DNA from: a virus
Strand: one strand, 5' to 3'
DNA: 38,527 nt
IMG/VR virus record: IMGVR_UViG_3300021091_000179
Location: 1 to 38,527 of that record
The number at the start of each line of letters is the position of its first letter. Within the stretch, counting starts at the first letter, position 1. Below, piece by piece: positions 1-7,683 of this stretch. Position numbers and translations under genes: made by a program. Below the pieces are notes generated by a model. The model made no database searches, had not been told where the DNA came from, and saw nothing but the letters and a program-made list of their open reading frames with translations.

Positions 1-801
1 CGTGTCGCACTTCAGGAGCGTCGCCGACGAGTACTGTGCCCGTAGGTAAGTGCCAGGGGTCGCGTAAATAGTAACGGTATTGTTCTGCGGAATTACCTGG
101 GTCTTGCCCGCTCCGTACTGGATGATGTGGATTTGGGAACCGATGGGCCAGGCCACCGAGGCGTTGGTGGGGACCGTGACCGTGTTGGCTATGCCTACGC
201 CGAACGCCATCTTGATAAACTTGTTCTTGTCGGTCAGGACGAGGGAATAGTTGGTGGCCGCACCGATGGTCGCGGGCGATTTTTCTTCTATCGTTGCGTC
301 GGCAAGTTTGCCTAAGTCTATTCCGGCAGATGAACTGACGTCAGCGTTGACGATTGTTCCGTCGGCAATTTTGGCTGAAGTTACAGCACTATCGACAATT
401 TTTGCTGTAGTCACTGCATCATCAGTAAGTTTTGCTGTTGTGACCGCAAGTGCACTAATTTTGGCCGAAGTAACCGAGTTTGTGGCAAGTTTTGCCGTTG
501 TGATTAAACCGTCACCGACAAAAAATTGGTCGGAATCTTGCCAATAAGTTCCGTCATAATACTGAATTCTATTTAATTGGGTTATGCCGTCCGCCTGAAA
601 CTGAACAAAACAAATCATACCGGGAGATAAGCTAGGTTTTCCCGAACCGCCAAGAGATACAGGAATGCCATCGCCAAATGCAGAATCTCTTGCTGCTGCA
701 GTGGCAAATTTTGTTACAACTTGAGACATGAAGTAACCATTTACTTCATCAGCAGAAAGCGTGTCTCCCTGCAAAAATAATTTTGTTCCTAAACCAGCCA
801 T
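1..801 (-). CDS. Tail fibre / receptor-binding protein, N-terminal part (cut by window edge)
   Basis: The gene begins with ATG at 801-799, preceded by AGGAG at a spacing of four bases, and runs off the left edge without a stop, so at least 267 residues are present. The N-terminus (MAGLGTKLFLQGD) is short and probably attaches to the baseplate. Residues about 101-150 are five degenerate ten-residue repeats of the form TxAK(L/I)xxxAV, typical of fibre shafts. The following segment contains VLTDKNKFIKM, TVTVPTNASVAWPIGSQIHI and QYGAGKTQV, which resembles a distal fibre domain common in phage fibres. It follows the baseplate wedge genes, the usual place for a fibre. The distal third is clearly richer in G+C than the rest, suggesting exchange of the receptor-binding end. 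The family is inferred from repeats and position. Confidence 0.75.
   Translation of the reverse strand, partial: MAGLGTKLFLQGDTLSADEVNGYFMSQVVTKFATAAARDSAFGDGIPVSLGGSGKPSLSPGMICFVQFQADGITQLNRIQYYDGTYWQDSDQFFVGDGLITTAKLATNSVTSAKISALAVTTAKLTDDAVTTAKIVDSAVTSAKIADGTIVNADVSSSAGIDLGKLADATIEEKSPATIGAATNYSLVLTDKNKFIKMAFGVGIANTVTVPTNASVAWPIGSQIHIIQYGAGKTQVIPQNNTVTIYATPGTYLRAQYSSATLLKCDT
352..501 (-). repeat. Decapeptide repeats in the tail fibre shaft
   Basis: Five consecutive units of about 30 bases encode TTAKLATNSV, TSAKISALAV, TTAKLTDDAV, TTAKIVDSAV and TSAKIADGTI. The DNA copies have diverged, so the repeat is clear in protein and weak in DNA. Such T-A-K-(L/I) repeats form trimeric fibre stalks in other phages. 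Confidence 0.8.
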
Positions 802-834
802 AAATCTCCTATTTGAATTTTACTAGTTAAATCA

Positions 835-2058
835 TTAACTTAATGGGAATCCTGCGCCGAGAACACCCAAAGATATATCGTCAAGAGTAAAAAGGAAAAT
901 ATCTTCGGTTATATGTTTTATGCTGAAACCCATGGGTCTGGATTTTTCAACTGCCCTAAGGACCGTGGGGCTTGCCTTACCATCTTCATCAACATCAAAA
1001 GTTTCATTGGTTAAAGTTTTAATTTGAATTGCAAATGGGTCTCCACCAAAATTTGGAGTCAAAGCAACAACTCTTGTTGGAAGCTCCCCGTCTTTTGTTT
1101 TTATTAAAACCTGTGCAGCCGAATCAATAATTGATTCTCTTGTACCACCAGAATTTCCATATTTTCTTGTTCTCAACTGCCACTCTATAAAATCCCTAGA
1201 TATAAATGAATTATTAAAATAAAATTCACCATCGTTGTCTTGAATATTTTGTACTATACGTTCCCCCGTGAAGAGTGATAGCCACGGGATGTATTCGTCT
1301 CGAACTCTTGAAGGTGAAACAAAAGAGCTTTTTGTCCAATATTCAGGAATCCATTCCGGATTTTGCAATTGGCTAAGTTCAAATCCATACATTGCGCCAT
1401 ATTCAAGCCTTGTATCGCCAGTCGCATGCGACAGGGCATCTAGAAATTTAAAAAACGGAAACGATGGAGAAGATGCCTGCGAATCAAGTTCCCAATAAAA
1501 ATCTGGTAAATATCGTCTTGTCAAACCAATAATTGGATTGTTCAAAAACCCCAAATCATGTATCAAATGTGGAGTTGTAAAAAATATTGGTTTTTGTGAG
1601 TGTCCAGATATCAAAATTTCAATATTTGCCAAATGATTGTCTTCGTCATCATCAACCAAAATTGAATTTGATTGAACAGCGTTATATTGACCGCTTGTTA
1701 ACTCTTGTTGATTTGCTGTAATATTAGAATTTTCGTCAATATATAATTTACAAAAAATGGTCATCTGCGAGTCGCATTTAATTTTGCAATTAAAAGACAG
1801 TAAACGATTGTTGTCATTTAGATACAAAGGTACATCTTCTAATTTAATAGTTATAGGATTCGTATTGTTTGGATAAACAACAAAAACATATCTAGAAGAA
1901 ACCGCAAAATTTGTTGATATTAATTCTGTTGTAAGGGTTGTTGCCCCAGAAACAGCAGTCCACGACGTAGCTAACTGACCAAGAAGAACTTGTTTTCCAG
2001 TATCGTCGTAATTTAATAAGGCATTATTGTTTGAAAGAAGATTAAAAACTGCTGGCAT
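835..2058 (-). CDS. Baseplate wedge protein, tail protein I-like
   Basis: The ATG start at 2058 has GGAAGG six bases upstream, overlapping the stop of the baseplate J gene. The 407-residue product has a beta-rich N-terminal half of unknown fold. In the C-terminal half, EYIPWLSLFTGERI is followed by a helical stretch with GGTRESIIDSAAQVLI and then SPTVLRAVEKSRPMGFSI. That order (tryptophan-rich wedge motif, a 'G-T-R' helix that orders a cell of the wedge, then a terminal helix) recalls P2 gpI / T4 gp7-type wedge proteins, which partner gpJ in the baseplate. The position directly after J and before the fibre is the standard one. The N-terminal extension is much longer than in P2 gpI. Assignment rests on context and weak motif likeness. 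Confidence 0.6.
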   Translation of the reverse strand: MPAVFNLLSNNNALLNYDDTGKQVLLGQLATSWTAVSGATTLTTELISTNFAVSSRYVFVVYPNNTNPITIKLEDVPLYLNDNNRLLSFNCKIKCDSQMTIFCKLYIDENSNITANQQELTSGQYNAVQSNSILVDDDEDNHLANIEILISGHSQKPIFFTTPHLIHDLGFLNNPIIGLTRRYLPDFYWELDSQASSPSFPFFKFLDALSHATGDTRLEYGAMYGFELSQLQNPEWIPEYWTKSSFVSPSRVRDEYIPWLSLFTGERIVQNIQDNDGEFYFNNSFISRDFIEWQLRTRKYGNSGGTRESIIDSAAQVLIKTKDGELPTRVVALTPNFGGDPFAIQIKTLTNETFDVDEDGKASPTVLRAVEKSRPMGFSIKHITEDIFLFTLDDISLGVLGAGFPLS

Positions 2059-2060
2059 TT

Positions 2061-3527
2061 TTAACCTTCCTCAAAAATTTCAAAAGTAAAATCAAGATTT
2101 TCTGCAGCAATTATCGGCAAAGAGCCCTTCTTGAGAAAAAGCAAATCATTTCCATGTTGCGGCAACCATCCAGTACCTTGCGGGGATAGTGATAAATCAT
2201 CGACATAAACAACACCAGGAATTGACGCAATCAATGAAATTATTTGATTTTGTCGTATTCTGTCAAAATTAAATGGATAATTATTTGGACTCAAATAGTC
2301 AATTAGCGTATTTTGTACGGAAAGTTTAACTTCGGCATCATTATAAGCTTTGTCGAGAATAATTTTGCCTTCAATATCAAAAGTTACAAGTGTTGGGTCA
2401 AGAATTGTCAGTGTCAACCCAGCTATAGATTTCGCTCTTATATCGTTAAGTATTTGAGATTTTTGTATTGATGTCAAAAAATCATTCAGTCCGTAAGCAA
2501 AAACTGTAACAAATCCGGTTGCGGGAACACCGGCAAAAGCAGAAGCTGTAACCGTTGTGCTTGCAGTATTGGCTCCCGTTCTATTGAAAGAAAAGGTGGT
2601 ATCCCCAGTGGCAATTATTGAATGAGGACCATTAAATATCGCACTTGCTGCATTATTGAATACTTGCAATTCCACAACATCACCAACTACGTACAGGTGA
2701 TTCTCGGCTGTTTCCACAGTTGCGAAATTATTATTTAAGAAAACTTTTTTAACTCCCATTTCCCTGTTAACGGTTATATTTTTTGTCTCGTTGATACCGT
2801 TTTTTGTAAGGTCGTATGCTTTTGCTCTACTTATAACGTCGGGAAAATTTGTTAACAAATAAGCATCAAGCTGCGATGATTTGGTTAATGCGGTAGTTAA
2901 TGACCGCAAATATGTTGTTGCCTTAGAGAGGTATTGTTCATCGCTGTCCGCATTCAAGCCATTTAAAAAATTATTTGGGGTATTGGTTGCACAAGATTGA
3001 ATTGGCAAGCCAGAAGAAACTGTTTTAAGCGGATAGTTATTTGTGAGTGGTGGGACAACTCCACCTTGAATACAAATTAGCGTTGTTGAAGCTGACGGAA
3101 AATCTTGTGATATATCTAAATCAACTTCATCTATGATGAGTGGCTCAACTGTTTGAAATGCAATTTCTATTACCTCGTCCTCAAAAGTTGTTTCATAGCT
3201 AAAAACAGTTCCTGGTGGCACCGTTCCACCGTCATAGGTGTTTAGTGTTATTGTGGCATCCACTACCGCGGGGACCGCTTCTTGTCTCGAATACCCCAAC
3301 AGCGAAACAATTCCCGCCATCAGTCTGTCAGGGAGCCTGTTGATGGCAGCTATGTTTAGTGACGATATGTAAGCCATGGCTTGGAACATCGCGTCTTCCG
3401 GTGTTCCGGTTCTTAAGTTAAATTCAGGGAGAGCCAAACGGGCAATTTCAATCGCATCCCTATAAATATCACCGGGTTCTTTGTCAAATATTTTTAAATT
3501 TACGTATTCTGAAAAATCAGCAGGCAT
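2061..3527 (-). CDS. Baseplate J-like protein (wedge)
   Basis: ATG at 3527 is preceded by GAAGGTG. The 488-residue product begins with a helical region (DIYRDAIEIARLALPEF, TPEDAMFQAMAYISSLNIAA, NRLPDRLMAGIVSLLGYSRQ), then ATITLNTYDGGTVPPGTVFS. This layout is characteristic of the baseplate J / T4 gp6 family: the N-terminal helices, then a 'G..VPPGT' beta segment, and a repeated beta domain with a late conserved helix (DIRAKSIAGLTLTILDP). In contractile tails it joins the gpI-like and gp25-like proteins to form the wedges that surround the hub. It lies between those two genes here, with gaps of two bases on each side, so the three are probably translated together. Confidence 0.88.
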   Translation of the reverse strand: MPADFSEYVNLKIFDKEPGDIYRDAIEIARLALPEFNLRTGTPEDAMFQAMAYISSLNIAAINRLPDRLMAGIVSLLGYSRQEAVPAVVDATITLNTYDGGTVPPGTVFSYETTFEDEVIEIAFQTVEPLIIDEVDLDISQDFPSASTTLICIQGGVVPPLTNNYPLKTVSSGLPIQSCATNTPNNFLNGLNADSDEQYLSKATTYLRSLTTALTKSSQLDAYLLTNFPDVISRAKAYDLTKNGINETKNITVNREMGVKKVFLNNNFATVETAENHLYVVGDVVELQVFNNAASAIFNGPHSIIATGDTTFSFNRTGANTASTTVTASAFAGVPATGFVTVFAYGLNDFLTSIQKSQILNDIRAKSIAGLTLTILDPTLVTFDIEGKIILDKAYNDAEVKLSVQNTLIDYLSPNNYPFNFDRIRQNQIISLIASIPGVVYVDDLSLSPQGTGWLPQHGNDLLFLKKGSLPIIAAENLDFTFEIFEEG

Positions 3528-3529
3528 AA

Positions 3530-3829
3530 TTAAGCACCTTCTATCTCAAATGAAAACGAAATATTAATTTTTGAATCAATATCTTGTTCTGTTATAAGTT
3601 CGGTAACTCTTATCTCGGGGACAAATCTTGCCGCATTTAGTACAAATAAACCCTTATCTATTGTTCTGAACGTAGGGTCGTAGGAGCCAAACTGAGGGGT
3701 CATTGGGTGCGTCAATGGTTCAGTGAGTATGGATATAGACAAAAGCTGAGAATAATAGTCCGACGTGCCTTCCTTCAATTTTTTTAACCCTGTTGAGTCA
3801 AATTTTATCGGAAATTGAATCATGTCCAT
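3530..3829 (-). CDS. gp25-like baseplate wedge protein
   Basis: This 99-residue protein has the size and order expected of the GPW/gp25 family: a short N-terminal beta strand (MIQFPIKFDSTG), a central PLTHPMTPQFGSYDPTF segment that matches the family's 'R.M.P.FG...' turn, and C-terminal strands (RVTELITEQDID and INISFSFEIEG). In T4, gp25 joins the wedge core to the sheath end. The gene sits two bases from the J-like gene. Two in-frame ATGs (3829 and 3823) share a GGA upstream; I use the first. It is not expected to be an active lysozyme despite the old name for the family. Confidence 0.8.
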   Translation of the reverse strand: MDMIQFPIKFDSTGLKKLKEGTSDYYSQLLSISILTEPLTHPMTPQFGSYDPTFRTIDKGLFVLNAARFVPEIRVTELITEQDIDSKINISFSFEIEGA

Positions 3830-3833
3830 AAAT

Positions 3834-4241
3834 TTAGTCCGTTTGTTTAAATGATTGTAGATTTATGTTTCCAAGTTGTACTTGAGCTCTCAATGTATTT
3901 ATTTGACTCTGCATTTGGTCAACAAGTGAATTAAATTTTTCTGTTCCCGTAAAGACATCTTGTTTTATGTTTTCTGGCCCAAAAACAATGACTTTGTTAA
4001 AAAATTCATCGGTAAACGTAAGCGTTACCAAATCATTTTTTTTCAGCCTATTTCTTTTTGTGGTACCAACCGGCAATACTGGGCCAAATCTTTCAACACC
4101 CAAATCACTAATTCTGATATATATTCTCCCAGATGCGTCGACACTCAGCACAGAACAAGAATAGAATCTTCCTGCTTGCAATGGGTGAGAGGAAGCCTTC
4201 CCTGTTGCGATAATATCTGGTCTGGTATTTTTGTAATTCAT
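3834..4241 (-). CDS. Baseplate spike-like OB-fold protein (gpV-like)
   Basis: ATG at 4241 follows GGAG at a spacing of nine bases. In the 135-residue product, residues 20-95 alternate short beta strands (GRFYSCSVLSVDASGRIYIR, LVTLTFTDEF, VIVFGPENI) in the manner of the OB-fold at the base of central spike proteins. Residues 100-130 (FNSLVDQMQSQINTLRAQV) form a clear heptad coiled coil, which suggests a trimer. The place between the hub and gp25-like genes fits a small spike or hub-associated protein. There is no long beta-helix or visible HxH tip motif, so the needle itself could be a different protein. The fold was assigned by eye. Confidence 0.55.
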   Translation of the reverse strand: MNYKNTRPDIIATGKASSHPLQAGRFYSCSVLSVDASGRIYIRISDLGVERFGPVLPVGTTKRNRLKKNDLVTLTFTDEFFNKVIVFGPENIKQDVFTGTEKFNSLVDQMQSQINTLRAQVQLGNINLQSFKQTD

Positions 4242-4273
4242 CTATTGACGCTCCGTATGCATTAACAATTTTA

Positions 4274-6100
4274 CTAAACCCATAAAGAATCCGCGCCACC
4301 TGGGGTATTGGGTGGCGGAGTATCCGTGGATGCATAAGTAGCAAATCTATGTTTTAAAATTAATTGCTGTTGCAAAGAGATAAGTTTTGCATAATCTCTT
4401 GCATTTCTAATTGCATCTTTTTCTGTTGTTCCACGAAGGACTCCTAAGTGTTTTCCCGAACCCTCGTATCCGCCCGCATTCCAAAATTTATTTTCCACCC
4501 CAGAAACGTCATTTTCTTTTGTTACCGCAAGTCCATTTTCTGTATAAATAAGTGGCAAAATAATTGCTCGATATTCACTTCCGTATTGTTCTGTAATTGT
4601 TAATGAGAAAATTGTTTTGGGCTCATTGTTACCATCCGGCAAAACCGGACGAGTGTACAAATCTAGATTTCCAGCATAAATAAGACTGTTTCTGTCTCCT
4701 GTGCTTTTTTCTGTTGGTTTCCCATTTGTTATTAAATTAATAAATGCTGGATAGGCAATTGTCAAATCTGCATATTCCATACGTGGGTATCTGTCCAACT
4801 GACCGGCCGCCTGTGGATACGGAAACATGCGTGCATCTTGTCTAATCCCAGCAGCAGATTGCCCGGCTTTATTTTTTGTTTTAGTTTGAACTGCTTTTAC
4901 TGCAATTGCAATATCTGCATAGGTTTGGATATATTTAATTCCAACCGGGAGGTCTTTCTTTTTATATTTTTCTTCATCCCTGTTTGGGGTTCTAAAGTTA
5001 ACAGATACCGGGTCTGGCGACATTTCATTATATGAAACACTGTCAACCAAATAATATCCCGACATATTTGGAATGTTTCCAACGTATGCTGTCATTCCTG
5101 GTCGTATTTGCGTTCCGCTGATTCTTTCAACAGTGCAACTTCCATCCGCCTCTCTGGGGTCGTTATCTGATTTGGTAATTGATGGATATTGAGTCAAAGT
5201 AAATACTCCGGCCCTACCGATATAGTTTGCGCCCTTATTCGGAAATTGCAAAGAAATATATTTTTTTTGTTTTGTACCATCAGGTATTTTTCTTTCTGGA
5301 TTTTTGGGGTCTTTTTTAAATTTTGGTACAGTAATTGAATTGTTGCCCCATTTATCTAAAAGCCATTCTTCTGAACCAAAAATTAAAATTCCATCGACTT
5401 CAAATAAAACAAATTTTGCGTCTCCAGCCAAACGTTTCATGATGTCCCATAGGGAGTCAGCCTGTTTACTACCAGAAGATTTCAATTGTTGCGATTTGGC
5501 GGTTTGTTGTCCATAAAAACCTAATCCAAATTTTGTAGCTGCATTTCTTACAAATTCTGTTCCGCTTCCCTTTATGGATGATGCAATTTTTCTATCTCTT
5601 TTCATTTGTTGAACCGCTTTTGTATAACATTTAACCGAGAAAGCCGGACTTCCACCAGGCCCCTGAGAAACGCTCACGTTGGCAATTTCAAATAGCTGAC
5701 GCACAAAAACAAGATTTGGCTCGTAGGGCTGTATTCTCCCAAGTGTCTGGGTCTCATAAATAACATCTCTTGCCAAAGTAAAATAATTTTTTTCTGCCAT
5801 TTGTAGATTTGGGTCAATTAGTTCGAATGAAAGTTCAGATGCTAAATCCATTGTGTAGTTAACATTTGCTTGCGTCAAAAGTCCAGATATATCAGTAAAA
5901 GCATTGGACGCCAAATTTTGCAAATCCGCAATAAGTATTTTTCTTTGGTATGGGCCGCGATTTTGCCTAGATAGTGACCATTCCGGGAAAGAACTAACCG
6001 GAGCACCACCAATAGCTTTTTCTGTTTTGTTTTTTGATGCCGCAGCAAACTCGGCACGCTGTGCCAAGACTGCTTCCCATGCATCAGCTGAACGAGCCAT
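4274..6100 (-). CDS. Baseplate hub protein, gpD / gp27-like
   Basis: The 608-residue product starts at ATG 6100 with GGAAG upstream. It has stretches expected of late-control gpD / XkdQ-type hubs: VNYTMDLASELSFELIDPN near residue 80, SLWDIMKRLAGDAKFVLFEV near 215, and a later ERISGTQIRPGMTAYVGNIP followed by GYYLVDSVSYNEMSPDPVSV. The last pair (parameter pattern 'G....I.G.....G.Y.V..V.H') is typical of these hubs. The hub forms the ring through which the tube is anchored on the baseplate. The C-terminal 200 residues contain an extra region not common to all family members. It is placed between the tube-initiator-like protein and the spike, as in many myoviruses. Confidence 0.7.
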   Translation of the reverse strand: MARSADAWEAVLAQRAEFAAASKNKTEKAIGGAPVSSFPEWSLSRQNRGPYQRKILIADLQNLASNAFTDISGLLTQANVNYTMDLASELSFELIDPNLQMAEKNYFTLARDVIYETQTLGRIQPYEPNLVFVRQLFEIANVSVSQGPGGSPAFSVKCYTKAVQQMKRDRKIASSIKGSGTEFVRNAATKFGLGFYGQQTAKSQQLKSSGSKQADSLWDIMKRLAGDAKFVLFEVDGILIFGSEEWLLDKWGNNSITVPKFKKDPKNPERKIPDGTKQKKYISLQFPNKGANYIGRAGVFTLTQYPSITKSDNDPREADGSCTVERISGTQIRPGMTAYVGNIPNMSGYYLVDSVSYNEMSPDPVSVNFRTPNRDEEKYKKKDLPVGIKYIQTYADIAIAVKAVQTKTKNKAGQSAAGIRQDARMFPYPQAAGQLDRYPRMEYADLTIAYPAFINLITNGKPTEKSTGDRNSLIYAGNLDLYTRPVLPDGNNEPKTIFSLTITEQYGSEYRAIILPLIYTENGLAVTKENDVSGVENKFWNAGGYEGSGKHLGVLRGTTEKDAIRNARDYAKLISLQQQLILKHRFATYASTDTPPPNTPGGADSLWV

Positions 6101-6103
6101 AAA

Positions 6104-7681
6104 CTATTTTGCTTCCGGTGGACAGTCTTTTTTGGGTGCCGCGTCCGGACCTACGTTTGCTGTTGTTGACCATCTAGCAACACATGGGTCATCTTCTTCT
6201 GTCGGCGGCGGTGGGACTTGCGGAATGTCTTTTGGTGGTCGGGGCATAACAATTAAATTCGGACCCTCAAGGGGTAGTTCTTGAATTGTCATTTGTATGG
6301 TTGCCCTATTAATACTTCCTGGGGGGACATCGCCCAATGATGGTGGCGCTGAACCATCCCCAGAGCGAGAACGCTGGGCTGATGTTATTTGTAGGTCGAC
6401 TATTGCAAAGACAATTCCGCTTCCGCCGGAAAGGCTTGGGACAATAATTTGTTCTTGAAACATTGAATCAAAACCAAGAAAAGTGACGGGTTCCGGACGC
6501 ATGGCCATTGTTCTTAATTTTTTTAATTTTGCATCTATTGATGTGTACAAATTTCCTGCGTCGCCAATAATAAATTCAAAATTTATTTTCATTAATCTAA
6601 AATTTTTAAAATCAATAAAAGGCGTGTTGTTGACCCTGTCAATTTCCGTCCATTCAGCTCCGATATTCGAATATGTAACATTGTTTGGTCGATAGTCAAA
6701 AACAAATCTGTCTGGAGCGGCAGCAGTAGAACCACCAGATTTTGTGTAGTACTGAATCATTTGTGGTTTATCAATCGAGAATCTTCCAAATTCACCCGTT
6801 GAACCATCCCCGCCAAGAAGCCCACTTTTTACCCGTCTTGTTACTTTTACTGTTGTTGTCTGTCTTGACTCGAATCCAGTATCAGAACCAAACTCTTCCG
6901 CCTCTTCTGGCGTTTGGCGTATAAATCTGCCGTCCAGTGACCATTGACCAGGAACCGATTCTCCAGAAAGCGCTCTGGTTGCCAATGAGTCAAGATTTTC
7001 AATAACCTGGGTTGCCCCCTCAAACGGAACACCAGTAGAAACAAGCTCTTGAATTTGTCGAGAGGTAAAGTTCTGAAGATTTATTTCGGTTGCATCACCC
7101 GTAAATGAGTCCCATTTGGATTCATCAAATTCTTGAACAAGCGGTATATTTTTGAGCTCAGGCTTTTCTTCAAGCGGAAAAAATCTTCGCAATAGCGGGT
7201 GATACCAAAAATACGAGCCCGCTGCGCTGGTATCACTCATTCTTCTCCATAGCGGTATGGATTCAGTTGAGTATGGATTCCTGTCTTCAGGAAATCCAGT
7301 ATCTTTCCATTGAAATTTTTTGTCAAGTGATTGATATATATCATTTGCAAAAATGACCCGGGTTCCAACTTCGATGCGAGATGTGATTTGCTTATTTGGA
7401 TTTGGAGTCGCAACTTTTGCTTTTCTTACATATTCTTCAATATTGAATGTATATTCATCGCCAGCCGTGTACGGAATATAATTTTCATCTGATACTTTAA
7501 CATCTTCAAACGGAAACCAATATTCTTGATTGTTATAAAGAGTGTAGGAGTTGGGCCATTGAGGCAAATTTGTAACAATCGTTTGTTTGTATTTTTTCTT
7601 TATTGGATAGTTTTTATACAAGCTTGCGTTGTCTTGTTTTGTCCATCCGGTAGTAAAGAAAGAAATGTCGCCGTACGCCAT
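6104..7681 (-). CDS. Baseplate/tube-initiator-like protein (XkdP/gp53-like, CIS tube domain)
   Basis: ATG at 7681 has a strong GGGAGAG ribosome-binding site. The 525-residue product has a long N-terminal region of unknown fold. From about residue 315 it contains DRFVFDYRPNNVTYSNIGAE, WTEIDRVNNTPFIDF, RLMKINFEFIIGDAG, KLKKLRTM and PVTFLGF. This succession resembles the contractile-injection-system tube-associated proteins that usually carry a LysM repeat. No LysM is visible. The last 60 residues are rich in proline and acidic residues. It lies directly after the tape measure gene (two-base gap) and before the hub, the usual place for this protein. The N-terminal half could be a distinct domain that binds a tail component. 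Confidence 0.55.
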   Translation of the reverse strand: MAYGDISFFTTGWTKQDNASLYKNYPIKKKYKQTIVTNLPQWPNSYTLYNNQEYWFPFEDVKVSDENYIPYTAGDEYTFNIEEYVRKAKVATPNPNKQITSRIEVGTRVIFANDIYQSLDKKFQWKDTGFPEDRNPYSTESIPLWRRMSDTSAAGSYFWYHPLLRRFFPLEEKPELKNIPLVQEFDESKWDSFTGDATEINLQNFTSRQIQELVSTGVPFEGATQVIENLDSLATRALSGESVPGQWSLDGRFIRQTPEEAEEFGSDTGFESRQTTTVKVTRRVKSGLLGGDGSTGEFGRFSIDKPQMIQYYTKSGGSTAAAPDRFVFDYRPNNVTYSNIGAEWTEIDRVNNTPFIDFKNFRLMKINFEFIIGDAGNLYTSIDAKLKKLRTMAMRPEPVTFLGFDSMFQEQIIVPSLSGGSGIVFAIVDLQITSAQRSRSGDGSAPPSLGDVPPGSINRATIQMTIQELPLEGPNLIVMPRPPKDIPQVPPPPTEEDDPCVARWSTTANVGPDAAPKKDCPPEAK

Positions 7682-7683
7682 TT

